The notes: generated from the letters alone by a model not told the origin. Counted from the stretch's first letter, positions 27,816-37,166 are shown. The stretch is DNA of 64,000 nucleotides from Prochlorococcus marinus XMU1402 (GCF_017696205.1 NZ_JAAORD010000002.1:434001-498000); one strand, 5' to 3'. Numbers and translations are program-made.

Positions 27816-28096
27816 AAGACTAAATTAGGCTAGCTCGTAATGATTTTTAAATTATCTAAAACCTTAAGTTATTAAGGTGAAGTTAATAAAAAAACAATTA
27901 AATAAGGTTGAGACTTATCTGAAAATCTAGATAGTTTCTCTTGGGATAAACCCACCTGTGTTTTTTAACGAAACGCTAAAAAATGTGAAATTTTACAGAG
28001 GCTCGGCTAGCTTGCGAGCTTAAAAATTCACTGAATTACAATTGTACATCATCAAGTACCATAAAATAAAATAAAATAGAAATAAAGGAAATTTTT
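27816..28096. other. structured intergenic region between rplC and ndhN
   Basis: This 281 nt spacer is shared by two divergent transcription units. It holds hairpin 27961-27983 (7 bp TTTTTTA/TAAAAAA around an inner CG-AAA-CG) and hairpin 27999-28021 (7 bp AGGCTCG/CGAGCTT with one G-U). CTGT 27956-27959 and ACAG 27995-27998 could close the first into a larger fold. No open reading frame is seen. It may be the 5' leader of the ribosomal operon, a small RNA, or both. Confidence 0.45.
27961..27983. repeat. hairpin in rplC/ndhN spacer
   Basis: TTTTTTA and TAAAAAA pair perfectly, one mismatch follows, then CG pairs with CG around an AAA loop. It is symmetrical enough to form on either strand. The stem is A-T rich and lacks a GC-rich core, so it is a poor intrinsic terminator. 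Confidence 0.4.
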
Positions 28097-28573
28097 ATGC
28101 CATTACTTCTCACAGGGAAAAAGTTTCATAACGATTTAAAAACTAACAAATGTCTTGCTATCTTTGCTCCCCTTGAAGGTGGTTATGAAACTCGTCTTTT
28201 GAGAAGAATGAGGGCAAAGGGATTTAAAACTTTTATAACCTCAGCAAGAGGGCTTGGAGATCCAGAAGTCTTCTTGCTTAAATTGCATGGAGTTAGACCA
28301 CCGCACCTTGGTCATCAAAGCATAGGAAGAAATGGAGCACTTGGGGAAGTTCAACAAGTTATCCCACAAGCTTCTGAGTTATTTAATGAAAATGATAAAA
28401 ATAAATTACTTTGGTTATTAGAAGGTCAAGTACTTTCTCAATCTGAATTAGAGAGCTTAATAGATATTTGCACTAATGATAATAAACTAACGATAGTTGT
28501 TGAAATGGGGGGTTCAAGAAAACTTGAATGGAAGCCGTTAAGTAACTATATTTTAGATGAATTTGAAAGTTAA
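28097..28573 (+). CDS. ndhN: NAD(P)H-quinone oxidoreductase subunit N
   Basis: The protein has 158 residues with [35 protein letters not shown] and [20 protein letters not shown], the NdhN signature. NdhN is a peripheral, cyanobacteria/chloroplast-specific subunit of NDH-1 near the ferredoxin-docking side, used in cyclic electron flow and CO2 uptake. GGAAA lies 8 nt before the ATG. It is followed within 6 nt by ldpA, so the two are probably one operon. Confidence 0.96.
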   Translation: MPLLLTGKKFHNDLKTNKCLAIFAPLEGGYETRLLRRMRAKGFKTFITSARGLGDPEVFLLKLHGVRPPHLGHQSIGRNGALGEVQQVIPQASELFNENDKNKLLWLLEGQVLSQSELESLIDICTNDNKLTIVVEMGGSRKLEWKPLSNYILDEFES

Positions 28574-28578
28574 ATTGT

Positions 28579-29586
28579 TTGATTACAACTAAGAATAAAA
28601 AAGATAAGTGGATTAAATTAATTTGTGGTGCAAGTAATGAGGATATTGTTGCCATAGAAGATTTATGCGCAATTTATACAGCTGCTGGTGTCGACTACAT
28701 AGATGTTGCCGCAGAAGAATCTATAGTCCACGCAGCAAAAAAAGGAATCGAGTGGGCAAAAAAAGTCTTTAAGAACTCCCCTGGATTAATGATAAGCATT
28801 AGTGATGGAAATGATATCCACTTTCGTAAAGCAAAATTTGATCCGTTGAAATGCCCCCCTAATTGTCCAAGACCGTGCGAAAAAGTATGCCCCACCTTTG
28901 CAATTGATAATTCTGGGATTAAAAAGAGTAAATGTTATGGATGTGGAAGATGTTTGAATAGCTGTCCCCTAAATCTAATTAGTGAATATGAATATAATTT
29001 GTCAAAAGATGATTTAGGGTCAACACTTCAGAAAATAAAGCCTAATGCAGTAGAAATTCATACAGAAATCAATCGCCTAGATTCTTTTGCAAAAGTTGTC
29101 AGTATCCTTAAATGTTCTGGAATGAAATTAGACAAGATATCTACCAGCTGTGGATTAAATCAATCTTTCAAAAAATCACAAGAGCCCCAAGATCTTTTGA
29201 AAGCTCTTTGGGAAAGATATGAAATTCTTAAAAAACTTGATATTCCCCTTATTTGGCAGCTAGATGGAAGGCCAATGTCTGGAGATCTTGCTCCTTCAAC
29301 AAGTAGGGATGCTGTTCAGTTGTTTGAAAAAATCGGTTCAGATCTTCCACCTGGATTAATTCAATTGGCAGGAGGAACAAATGAAAAAACTCATGAATTT
29401 TTCAATTCAAACAATCTCCCAGACGGAATAGCATTTGGAAGTGCTGCAAGAAAAATTATGCAGCCCCTTATTGAATTTGCTCACAAAAATAACAAAAAAC
29501 TCTATGAGTATCCTGAAAGAATGGCTTTAGCAATCAAAAAAGCTAAGAAATTTCTAGAGCCATGGAAATCGGGCTCATTCAAATAA
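28579..29586 (+). CDS. ldpA: LdpA, iron-sulfur redox sensor linked to the circadian clock
   Basis: The protein has 335 residues. Cysteines at about 92, 96, 100 and 104 (CPPNCPRPCEKVC) and the ferredoxin-type CYGCGRCLNSC at 119-129 make two Fe-S clusters, typical of LdpA. The C-terminal part, with LPPGLIQLAGGTNEKTHEFF and GIAFGSAARKIMQPLIEFA, is the LdpA C-terminal domain. In Synechococcus elongatus LdpA modulates clock period in response to light through redox. Prochlorococcus has a reduced clock, so the role here may differ. The start is TTG at 28579, 6 nt after ndhN. Confidence 0.9.
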   Translation: MITTKNKKDKWIKLICGASNEDIVAIEDLCAIYTAAGVDYIDVAAEESIVHAAKKGIEWAKKVFKNSPGLMISISDGNDIHFRKAKFDPLKCPPNCPRPCEKVCPTFAIDNSGIKKSKCYGCGRCLNSCPLNLISEYEYNLSKDDLGSTLQKIKPNAVEIHTEINRLDSFAKVVSILKCSGMKLDKISTSCGLNQSFKKSQEPQDLLKALWERYEILKKLDIPLIWQLDGRPMSGDLAPSTSRDAVQLFEKIGSDLPPGLIQLAGGTNEKTHEFFNSNNLPDGIAFGSAARKIMQPLIEFAHKNNKKLYEYPERMALAIKKAKKFLEPWKSGSFK

Positions 29587-29679
29587 TATTTTTATTTTCC
29601 AAACTAGCGTCATGTTTATAAAAACTTTGTATTTTTTGGATAGAAAAAAATCTTTTCATGTATTAAAATAAAAATTCAA

Positions 29680-29751
29680 TGGGCCGTCGCCAAGTGGTAA
29701 GGCATCGGGTTTTGGTCTCGACATTCCTAGGTTCGAATCCTAGCGGCCCAG
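29680..29751 (+). tRNA. tRNA-Gln(UUG)
   Basis: This is a 72 nt cloverleaf with acceptor TGGGCCG/CGGCCCA, anticodon loop TTTTGGT giving UUG, and T-arm GGTTCGAATCC. The discriminator is G and CCA is not encoded. It lies alone between ldpA and a HAD hydrolase gene. I found no truncated copy of its 3' end nearby. Confidence 0.97.
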
Positions 29752-29767
29752 TTCTAATATTCAATAG

Positions 29768-30544
29768 GTGTCTTCTCAAAAAATATTTCTATTTGATTTC
29801 GATGGAGTAATAGTCGATGGAATGCAAGAATATTGGCATAGTTCCCTGCTGGCTTGTGAAAGATATTTAAATTCACCATGCATCTCTGTTGATCAAAAAC
29901 TTTATAAAAGAGTACCAAATTCTTTCAAAGAAATTAGGCCTTGGGTTAAATATGGTTGGGAAATGATTTTAATTGTTCACGAAATTATAAAAACAGAAAA
30001 TCCATTAAAAAATGATAATAAAGATGATTTCATTAATAATTATCATGAAAATTGCCAGAGGATATTAAAGGAAAATTCCTGGATTGCTGAAGATTTACAA
30101 AAAATGTTAGATCAGTCGCGTAAGTACCAAATTGATAAAGATTTTAAATCGTGGGTAAATTTACATAATCCTTTTTTTGAAATTATAAATTTTATGAAAG
30201 AATTAAGGAAAAAAGAAATAAAAACTGGAGTCATAACAACTAAAGGTAAAATATTTACAGAAAAGATTCTTAAACAATTAAATATTTTTCCAGAATTTAT
30301 TTTTGGTTATGAATCCGGAACAAAAGTTAAAATAGCTGAGAAGATTACGCAAACTTACGAAATTTTAGGCTTTATAGAAGATAGAAAAAAAACTCTAATA
30401 GATATTAAACAAAATTCAGAAACTTCTCACATTCCATGCTTCCTAGCTGATTGGGGGTATTTGAAAGGATCAGATAAGCATATTTTAAGTAATGAAATCA
30501 AATTATTGAAATTAGATAACCTTGAGGAATTAGTTGCAATTTAA
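29768..30544 (+). CDS. HAD-superfamily hydrolase
   Basis: The protein has 258 residues from a GTG at 29768. Motif I is LFDFDGVIVDGMQEYW (DxDxV form), motif II is GVITTKGKIF, a lysine in the IFGYESGTKVKIAEK region fits motif III, and GFIEDRKKTLIDI is motif IV. It is a cytosolic haloacid-dehalogenase-type phosphatase of unknown substrate. It starts 16 nt after tRNA-Gln and may be transcribed with it. It is conserved among picocyanobacteria upstream of recA, as far as I recognise it. Confidence 0.83.
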   Translation: MSSQKIFLFDFDGVIVDGMQEYWHSSLLACERYLNSPCISVDQKLYKRVPNSFKEIRPWVKYGWEMILIVHEIIKTENPLKNDNKDDFINNYHENCQRILKENSWIAEDLQKMLDQSRKYQIDKDFKSWVNLHNPFFEIINFMKELRKKEIKTGVITTKGKIFTEKILKQLNIFPEFIFGYESGTKVKIAEKITQTYEILGFIEDRKKTLIDIKQNSETSHIPCFLADWGYLKGSDKHILSNEIKLLKLDNLEELVAI

Positions 30545-30558
30545 AGATAATCGGTTAG

Positions 30559-30577
30559 AGTACAGATGTACTATAGT
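30559..30577 (+). promoter_or_regulatory. LexA (SOS) box overlapping the recA promoter
   Basis: AGTACAGATGTACT (30559-30572) fits the cyanobacterial SOS consensus RGTACNNNDGTWCB at every position. A -10-like TATAGT (30572-30577) begins on its last base, so bound LexA would block the polymerase. It lies 85 nt upstream of the recA ATG. The match is seen; regulation by LexA follows from the known family consensus. Confidence 0.8.
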
Positions 30578-30656
30578 TTGTATTTATGAAGTTTGGTTTA
30601 AATAAAAATTTCCAAATTTAGAATAATTACAAGAACTTTAACCGGTAAATCAAACA

Positions 30657-31754
30657 ATGAGCCTTGAAGAAAAGAAAAAAACTGAATCAAAAGAAAAAGA
30701 CAAAGCATTAAGTCTTGTCTTAGGTCAAATAGAAAGAAATTTTGGACGAGGATCAATAATGAGACTTGGTGACGCCTCAAGAATGAAAGTAGAAACAATA
30801 TCTACTGGAGCGCTCACCTTAGATTTAGCATTAGGAGGAGGATATCCAAAAGGAAGAGTAGTAGAAGTTTACGGACCAGAAAGCTCAGGAAAAACTACAT
30901 TAACGCTGCACGCGATTGCGGAAGTCCAAAAGAATGGAGGAGTAGCTGCATTTGTAGATGCTGAGCATGCACTCGATCCAGTTTATGCAGCCTCTTTAGG
31001 AGTTGATGTTGAAAATTTGTTAGTTTCACAACCAGATACAGGTGAAATGGCTCTGGAAATAGTTGACCAACTTATAAGATCAAGTGCAGTAGATCTTGTA
31101 GTTGTTGACTCGGTCGCAGCACTAACCCCAAGAGCTGAGATAGAAGGAGAGATGGGAGATCACGTAATTGGAAGCCAAGCAAGGCTAATGAGCCAAGCAA
31201 TGAGGAAAATAACAGGAAATATTGGTAAATCTGGATGTACGGTAATATTCCTAAATCAATTACGCCTAAAAATTGGCGTTACATACGGCAATCCAGAAAC
31301 AACCACAGGAGGTAATGCATTAAAATTTTATGCCTCAGTGAGACTTGATATCAGAAGAATTCAAACTCTTAAAAGAGGTACTGAAGAATATGGCATAAGA
31401 GCAAAAGTGAAAGTAGCAAAAAACAAAGTTGCGCCACCATTTAGAATTGCAGAGTTTGATATTCTCTTCGGAAAAGGTATTAGTACAACAGGATGTTTAT
31501 TAGATTTAGCAGAAGAGACTAATATCATAATAAGGAGAGGCGCTTGGTATAGTTATGAAGGAGAAAATATTGGACAAGGAAGAGATAATACAATTATTTG
31601 GCTTGATCAAAACTTAGAAATCAGGGATAAAGTAGAATCTATGGTTAAAGCGAAATTAACAGAAGGAACTGAAGTCAGTTCTAATTCAATGAAAGCATTA
31701 AATAGCAATCCTGCTAATACAATCGCTGTTAATGATATAAAAACAGTAGCTTAG
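30657..31754 (+). CDS. recA: recombinase RecA
   Basis: The protein has 365 residues with Walker [26 protein letters not shown], the L2 loop region [30 protein letters not shown], and the MAW-type NIGKSGC. It drives strand exchange and LexA self-cleavage. The C-terminal tail is Ser/Asn-rich. A LexA box precedes it. It converges on the DUF2839 gene with 2 nt between stops. Confidence 0.99.
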   Translation: MSLEEKKKTESKEKDKALSLVLGQIERNFGRGSIMRLGDASRMKVETISTGALTLDLALGGGYPKGRVVEVYGPESSGKTTLTLHAIAEVQKNGGVAAFVDAEHALDPVYAASLGVDVENLLVSQPDTGEMALEIVDQLIRSSAVDLVVVDSVAALTPRAEIEGEMGDHVIGSQARLMSQAMRKITGNIGKSGCTVIFLNQLRLKIGVTYGNPETTTGGNALKFYASVRLDIRRIQTLKRGTEEYGIRAKVKVAKNKVAPPFRIAEFDILFGKGISTTGCLLDLAEETNIIIRRGAWYSYEGENIGQGRDNTIIWLDQNLEIRDKVESMVKAKLTEGTEVSSNSMKALNSNPANTIAVNDIKTVA

Positions 31755-31756
31755 AT

Positions 31757-32002
31757 TTATAGAGAATCAGCTAAAGTCCACCACCCAGCAGCAGGGCCTA
31801 TAAATCTCACTACAATCCATAAGATAACTAACCCTCCGATTCCAAACCAACTGGCCTTAATACTTAATTTAATTAAGTTATCTCTTTGATTGATTGTAAA
31901 GGGAAGCCATTCAAATAATCTTGGAGACTCATCAATTTTAGTTTTAGTATTATTTTTTTTTGGAGGTAAACCAAGTGTTTTACGTCTTTTTGCTTCTCCC
32001 AT
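31757..32002 (-). CDS. DUF2839 small membrane protein
   Basis: The protein has 81 residues, starting MGEAKRRKTLGLPPKK, the DUF2839 hallmark, with one C-terminal transmembrane helix (IGGLVILWIVVRFIGPAAGWW). The function is unknown, but the family is restricted to cyanobacteria and some algae. It is probably the distal gene of a unit with the DinG-like gene, 29 nt upstream. Confidence 0.85.
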   Translation of the reverse strand: MGEAKRRKTLGLPPKKNNTKTKIDESPRLFEWLPFTINQRDNLIKLSIKASWFGIGGLVILWIVVRFIGPAAGWWTLADSL

Positions 32003-32031
32003 ATTTCTTTATTTATTTACAAAATAATAAC

Positions 32032-33480
32032 CTAATCAAAAGGTAGCATATAGTTAATTTTTTTTGAGGGTTGAATGTTATGCAAAAGTAATCTTCCCCA
32101 GTTTCTTTTATTTACTCTTCCATCTAAGATTATTAACTTACCTGAGTTTCTTCTTAAAGGCGAAATAGATCTTTCAAGTTTAATTCTGGCTTGAGGAAGA
32201 AAGAAGTCTCTAAACCAATCCTGAGAAAGCTTCTTTTTATGCGAGACTGTAATTGCATTAATAGGTTCTGACATATTCGGAATAGGAAGTAAAGGAATAA
32301 TAATTTGTTCTGGAATTTGAATTAAATAAGAATTCATAATCCACCAGTCAAAACTAGAGCAAAGAATTTCATTTTTACCAGAGGGAATTGTCTCTAGCAA
32401 TACCCTTTTCCCGTACTCAGAAGCTAAATCTGTAGCAATATTAGTTTTCAAATCAATATCATCAGAAAGAACTAAAGTTAAACCCTTTCTAAAAAGTATT
32501 AACTTTTTGCATTTATCCATGATTGAATTTGTAAAAAGAGGATTATTAGGAAGCAACTGTTTAGAGGGTATATATAATGAAATCTTTTTCTCTTCAAAAT
32601 TACTTTTAAAATTAATAACCAAATCAATATCTAAGCTGTGTTTTTTAAAATACATTTGGAAAAAATTGTCTTTTCTCAATGCTGATAAAAAAACAAATTT
32701 ATTATTTAAAAAAAATTCCTTTATATGAGAAAGTTCATCTATTGGCTGCAAATACAAAGTCCAATCTAAATTTTTATCGTTTAACTTTACCCAGCACGCC
32801 CAACCCTTAGATAATGCTTTATTAACGCTTAAAAATTTATCAGAAAAAAAAGAATTTTCATGAAAAAAGTTTGAAAAAAAACTTATTTCTTTTTCATTTA
32901 AGTTGATATAACTATTTCCTAAAACCTTTCTCATGAAGAACTTTTTCTTCAATGAATCATATACTTTTATAAATTTTTGATTGATTAATTCAAATTCATT
33001 AAAATTTTTTGTCCAATCCTTTTTAAGCAGGGAAATTCTAAAATGATTTTTTAAATCCTGTTTTATATCCTCAATTCCAGAATAAATTATTCGATGATTT
33101 CTAAGATTACGAGAATTGGGATCATTAAGTAAATTATGGATTGTTATCAAACGAATATGATGATTTGCAAAAATAAGTTGATCATCTTTCAAAATAAAAT
33201 TAAAACCTAGATTTCTCAATGAATCAATCTGAAATTGGCTTATAAATTTAATTTTTTCTTTAGATAAAATAAAAGTTGAATCCTCTTCCTTTAAAAATAA
33301 AGAAATCAAAATTGGAGGTAGCCAATCATAGCTAGAGAAAATTTCTGAATTAATTAGATATGTAGAATCATTTTCAATACATTTGGAAATTATTCTCCCA
33401 AAAGAATATATGTGTTCCCACTTAATACTTTGATCTCTCAAATAATTTTTCAAATATTGATGACTTAAAATTTCAAGCAT
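32032..33480 (-). CDS. degenerate DinG-like helicase-related protein
   Basis: The protein has 482 residues. The C-terminal segment FFLPQARIKLERSISPLRRNSGKLIILDGRV resembles the helicase C2 domain of the XPD/DinG family (PQAxxxLxQxxGRLIR...D...GVVxxLDxR). I see no Walker A GxGKT or DEAH box, and the N-terminal two thirds are divergent and very AT-rich. It is therefore unlikely to hydrolyse ATP, unless key motifs have changed beyond recognition. Its proximity to recA suggests DNA metabolism, but that is inference. The gene starts at an ATG, has no frameshift, and is intact as an open frame. Confidence 0.6.
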   Translation of the reverse strand: MLEILSHQYLKNYLRDQSIKWEHIYSFGRIISKCIENDSTYLINSEIFSSYDWLPPILISLFLKEEDSTFILSKEKIKFISQFQIDSLRNLGFNFILKDDQLIFANHHIRLITIHNLLNDPNSRNLRNHRIIYSGIEDIKQDLKNHFRISLLKKDWTKNFNEFELINQKFIKVYDSLKKKFFMRKVLGNSYINLNEKEISFFSNFFHENSFFSDKFLSVNKALSKGWACWVKLNDKNLDWTLYLQPIDELSHIKEFFLNNKFVFLSALRKDNFFQMYFKKHSLDIDLVINFKSNFEEKKISLYIPSKQLLPNNPLFTNSIMDKCKKLILFRKGLTLVLSDDIDLKTNIATDLASEYGKRVLLETIPSGKNEILCSSFDWWIMNSYLIQIPEQIIIPLLPIPNMSEPINAITVSHKKKLSQDWFRDFFLPQARIKLERSISPLRRNSGKLIILDGRVNKRNWGRLLLHNIQPSKKINYMLPFD

Positions 33481-33575
33481 TTATAATTAATTTAATTTCA
33501 AATACATACAAAAATTATTAACTTAATATACAAAAAATTGGTATCAATATAGGAGAGTCTTGAATTAATCAATCT

Positions 33576-34415
33576 ATGAAAATTGGAATAGTAGGATTAG
33601 GTTTAATTGGCGGTTCTTTAGGATTAAAACTCCAAAGTCTAAATCATACAATTTATGGAATAGCAAATAATGAATTAAATGAAAAAAAAGCTAAGGATAA
33701 AAAACTTGCAAATTTTGTTAGCTGTGATCTGAGCTTATTAAAAAAATGTGAGCTAATAATTTTGGCATTGCCCATCAAAGATTTGATCAGTCCGTCTCAA
33801 GAATTAGTAGCATCAATACCTCAGAAAACAATATTAACTGATGTAGGCTCTTTAAAAGAACCAATTGTAAATACATGGGAAAGTTTACATCCTCTATTTA
33901 TTGGATCTCATCCAATGGCAGGAACAGAAAAAAAAGGAGTTAATTCAGGTTTTGAAGGTCTTTTTAAAAATGCAAAATGGATTATTACCCCAACACAAAA
34001 TAGTGACTTTAATGCAGTCAGAACTATTTCCGAGCTTATAAAATCAATGGATTGTGAAATTTGCCAAGCTTCACCAAAAGAGCATGATCAAGCAGTATCT
34101 CTAATTTCTCATTTGCCTATATTTTTAGCTTCCGCCCTTATAGAAACTGCACAAACAAAAAATAATCAATCTTTATTAGATCTCACCCAAAAATTAGCTG
34201 CCACAGGATTTGCTGACACTTCGAGAGTTGGCGCAGGAAATGAACAACTAGGCTTAGATTTAGCTATTAATAATCAGATTAATGTTTTAAACTCCATAAA
34301 TAGTTTTAAAAATAAGTTGAATTTACTGGAATCTCTTATTAAAGAAAAAAATTGGGATCTACTTTCTAAAAAACTTGCTGAAGCAAAAGAAAACAGACAA
34401 AATTTTATAAACTAA
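33576..34415 (+). CDS. tyrA: arogenate/prephenate dehydrogenase
   Basis: The protein has 279 residues. The dinucleotide-binding motif GIVGLGLIGGSLGLKL is at the N-terminus, and IGSHPMAGTEKKGV supplies the catalytic His region. It oxidatively decarboxylates arogenate (in cyanobacteria usually with NADP) to tyrosine. Its 3' end overlaps the convergent crtD stop by 11 nt. It has no ACT domain, so feedback inhibition, if any, acts at the active site. Confidence 0.94.
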   Translation: MKIGIVGLGLIGGSLGLKLQSLNHTIYGIANNELNEKKAKDKKLANFVSCDLSLLKKCELIILALPIKDLISPSQELVASIPQKTILTDVGSLKEPIVNTWESLHPLFIGSHPMAGTEKKGVNSGFEGLFKNAKWIITPTQNSDFNAVRTISELIKSMDCEICQASPKEHDQAVSLISHLPIFLASALIETAQTKNNQSLLDLTQKLAATGFADTSRVGAGNEQLGLDLAINNQINVLNSINSFKNKLNLLESLIKEKNWDLLSKKLAEAKENRQNFIN

Positions 34416-35910
34416 AATTTTCTATGCCTTGGGAAGCTAAAATTTGTCTTGAAACCATTAATGCAGACTGGCTAACACCTGCAGTCCCCTCTCCTGGATA
34501 AATCGAATCTCCACATAACCATAAACCTTCAAAAGGTGTCCTACTTGATAATCCAAATAAACCAAAAATATCTGGATTTTGACCCAGCCCGCCTACTATT
34601 CCATTAGGTCTTTTTGTCCATTTTTCAAAGCCCAATGGAGTTGCTAATTCCCTATGTAGCCATTTTTCAGGATCAATATCAAATTGACTTTCCAATTCGA
34701 GGGATATTTTTTTCATGAAACTATTTTTCTTTTTTAGGTAAGTTTGTTTATCTAAATCAAACCAATCTTTAGTTTTGGTAAAGATACTGGCAATTAAAGT
34801 AACCTCACCTTTCGGCGCTCTTCCATCACCATCATCACTAATTGATACAAATAAAGAACAAAATTCTTTCGAAACAAATTGATAATGATTGGAGAATGTT
34901 TTTTTAATATGTTCCTTTTTTAAGGCTGAATAAAAAACTACAGCTCCACTTGGATCAGGCAAATTATCAAGTCGATTTTTATAATATTTTTTTCTTTCTA
35001 AAGGATCTTTCAAATGCTTGAGCAAAGATTGTGGAGGCGCTGTATAAATAACATCTTTTGCTTGGTAAATAAATGATTTTTTTTTCGAATTAGCAGATAC
35101 TTGCCAACACATGTTTACATCGTCATAAGTTATAGAATTAACTTCTTGTCCAAAAATTAAATTTACTCCAGTTTTAATCAATGAACTTTCTAATGATTCA
35201 CTTAAAGACTGCATAGATTTTTTAAGATGCCACAGACCATGTGGCTGTTGACACATCTGAAGAACAGTAGATCCATATAATGCTGCTGTATTATAAACGT
35301 CCTCTTGAGAATAAAGTTTTAGTTGAAGATTTAAGAATTTAATCAAGCGCTCATTCTTAGATAATCCACATATCCGCAATAAATCATAAATAGTAGATTT
35401 AAGTAAAATACCTGTGACAAGGTTTGAAGGTACTATTGCTTTAAAAAGTTGAGAAAAATCCCAAAAATTACTTATTGGTAATACAGGATTATTATTAGCA
35501 AACACCCAATTACTTTCATGTATGAGGGTACAAAGTTTCCAAAACCTTTGACTCCCAGGAAATTGCATTTCTCGTTCTGCTATCCATTTACTTTTTTCAT
35601 ACCAAATAGTTATGGGATTACTACCATCATTCAAATCAACAATGCAAGCAGGATCTAAAATTGTAGCTTCTGGGGATGGGATATCTAAAAAATCAAAAAT
35701 TCTAGAATGTATTCCTCCCTTCTCTAAACCCGCAACCTGAGTTGCTCCAACATCAAAAATATAATTCTTTCTTTTAAAAGTACCTGCACATCCTCCTGCT
35801 TGAGTATGAGATTCGATTAAAGTCACTGATAAGCCTTGTTTTGATAAAATCGCTGCAGAAGTTAGTCCTGCTATACCAGCGCCTACAACAATAACTTCAG
35901 ACTTTCTCAT
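34405..35910 (-). CDS. crtD: C-3',4' carotenoid desaturase CrtD / CrtI-CrtH family
   Basis: The protein has 501 residues. It has an N-terminal FAD motif VVGAGIAGLTSAAILSKQGLSVTLIE with GGCAGTFKRKNYIFDVGATQV, and a C-terminal GLWLCGDSIYPGEGTAGVSQSALM, typical of CrtI/CrtH/CrtD amine-oxidoreductase-type carotenoid enzymes. The FDVGATQVAGLEKGGIHSRIF segment matches the cyanobacterial CrtD branch best in my judgement. The desaturation product in Prochlorococcus is unclear because the organism makes mainly zeaxanthin and alpha/beta-carotene, so a carotene-isomerase-like role is an alternative. Its start is 4 nt from the divergent kinase gene. Confidence 0.8.
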   Translation of the reverse strand: MRKSEVIVVGAGIAGLTSAAILSKQGLSVTLIESHTQAGGCAGTFKRKNYIFDVGATQVAGLEKGGIHSRIFDFLDIPSPEATILDPACIVDLNDGSNPITIWYEKSKWIAEREMQFPGSQRFWKLCTLIHESNWVFANNNPVLPISNFWDFSQLFKAIVPSNLVTGILLKSTIYDLLRICGLSKNERLIKFLNLQLKLYSQEDVYNTAALYGSTVLQMCQQPHGLWHLKKSMQSLSESLESSLIKTGVNLIFGQEVNSITYDDVNMCWQVSANSKKKSFIYQAKDVIYTAPPQSLLKHLKDPLERKKYYKNRLDNLPDPSGAVVFYSALKKEHIKKTFSNHYQFVSKEFCSLFVSISDDGDGRAPKGEVTLIASIFTKTKDWFDLDKQTYLKKKNSFMKKISLELESQFDIDPEKWLHRELATPLGFEKWTKRPNGIVGGLGQNPDIFGLFGLSSRTPFEGLWLCGDSIYPGEGTAGVSQSALMVSRQILASQGIENFSL

Positions 35911-35914
35911 TAAA

Positions 35915-36793
35915 ATGGAAAAATTATCACCTATTGAAATTAACGAAATTTGTGAAGAATTAGGTGAAACCTATCCAAAAAGTATTGAACAAGTGCATGG
36001 TGGTGATATACATAGTTCCTGGCGAATAGAATTCTCAAACAAAAAGTTATTTCTTAAAAAAAACATAAGAAACAAAAAATTTCTTGAATTTGAAAAATAT
36101 TGTCTTCAAAATTTGAGGAATTATATTAATCAAAAAAATTTAGTTATTCCTGAAGTTATTGCATATAAAAATATAAAAGATATAGAGATTCTATTAATTG
36201 AATGGATAGATATGCATAACTCTGACCAAAATAAGCTTGGAAAAGGTTTAGGTGAATTGCACCTAAAATCAGCTGAATCTAATCCCAAAATGTTCGGGTT
36301 TCCAGTTGAGGGTTTTATCGGAACAACCGATCAGAAAAAAGGCTTGGAGGATAATTGGATAGATTGTTTTTTAAACTTAAGGATAATACCTCAATTATTA
36401 AGTCTTAAATCCCAAATTTTAGATAAAGAAATTATAAATAAAGTTAAAGAAAAAATTAAATCAGAATTACTGAATCACAAACCAATAAATGCTCTAGTTC
36501 ATGGTGATTTATGGTCAGGCAATGCAGGAATGGACAAAAATGGGAGGGGGGTAATATTTGACCCTGCATCTTGGTGGGCAGATAATGAAGTAGATATAGC
36601 TATGACAAGACTATTTGGAGGTTTTAGAAAAGAATTTTATGAAGAATATCATAGAATTTTCCCTCTAAAAAACGGATTTGAAAAAAGAATTATTATTTAT
36701 AATTTTTATCACATATTGAATCACGCCAATATGTTTGGAGGAGGGTACTTAAAACAAGTACAAGATTACATAAGAGCAATACTAAAGATGTAA
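35915..36793 (+). CDS. fructosamine kinase family protein
   Basis: The protein has 292 residues with VHGDLWSGNAGMDKNGRGVIFDPASWWADNEVDIAMTRLFGG, carrying the Brenner-type catalytic Asp (HGDLW..N) and metal-binding Asp (FDPA), and a weak N-terminal glycine loop (QVHGGDIHSSWRI). The family phosphorylates ketosamines or ribulosamines so that glycated proteins can be repaired. It is divergent from crtD with only 4 nt between start codons, so their promoters lie inside each other's genes. Confidence 0.88.
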   Translation: MEKLSPIEINEICEELGETYPKSIEQVHGGDIHSSWRIEFSNKKLFLKKNIRNKKFLEFEKYCLQNLRNYINQKNLVIPEVIAYKNIKDIEILLIEWIDMHNSDQNKLGKGLGELHLKSAESNPKMFGFPVEGFIGTTDQKKGLEDNWIDCFLNLRIIPQLLSLKSQILDKEIINKVKEKIKSELLNHKPINALVHGDLWSGNAGMDKNGRGVIFDPASWWADNEVDIAMTRLFGGFRKEFYEEYHRIFPLKNGFEKRIIIYNFYHILNHANMFGGGYLKQVQDYIRAILKM

Positions 36794-36800
36794 TATTAAA

Positions 36801-37166
36801 CTAACCTAGATATGTTTTTTTAAGATTTTGAACCTTATCTAAAACAGCTTCACGATTTTCACTGGTACGAAGATTCTGCCAGCTCCATTGACCGACAACA
36901 ATTACGCCTAGTAGTTCTAGTAAACCTGGGAGAATTGGGAAAAAGTTAATCGTGTCAATGACAACTTTTATTATAATCTGAGCTATTACGACAACAGCGA
37001 TTATGCCTGCCGCTTTGCCATACTTACCCATCTGAGTCCAATCAACATTGCCAAGGGTTTCGTTGATTTTACCCATAACATCAGAGTATTTCTCTGAAAA
37101 GCCTTTGGTTTCTGAGCTTGTATCGGTGCCGGAGTCTTGATTTGACTCTGGAGTGTTATCACTCAT
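36801..37166 (-). CDS. CAAD-domain (CURT1-like) thylakoid membrane protein
   Basis: The protein has 121 residues. A hydrophilic Ser/Thr/Asp-rich N-terminus is followed by an amphipathic stretch, two transmembrane helices (AAGIIAVVVIAQIIIKVVIDT and FPILPGLLELLGVIVVGQWSW) and a charged C-terminal helix ending KVQNLKKTYLG. This is the CAAD/CURT1 layout. CURT1 proteins curve thylakoid membranes. It is a single gene with a long 292 nt upstream region. Confidence 0.88.
   Translation of the reverse strand: MSDNTPESNQDSGTDTSSETKGFSEKYSDVMGKINETLGNVDWTQMGKYGKAAGIIAVVVIAQIIIKVVIDTINFFPILPGLLELLGVIVVGQWSWQNLRTSENREAVLDKVQNLKKTYLG

Noticed and set aside
28041-28060. Second LexA-like site before ndhN
   Set aside because: Two GTAC half-sites are present but 8 nt apart instead of 4, so it does not fit the consensus.
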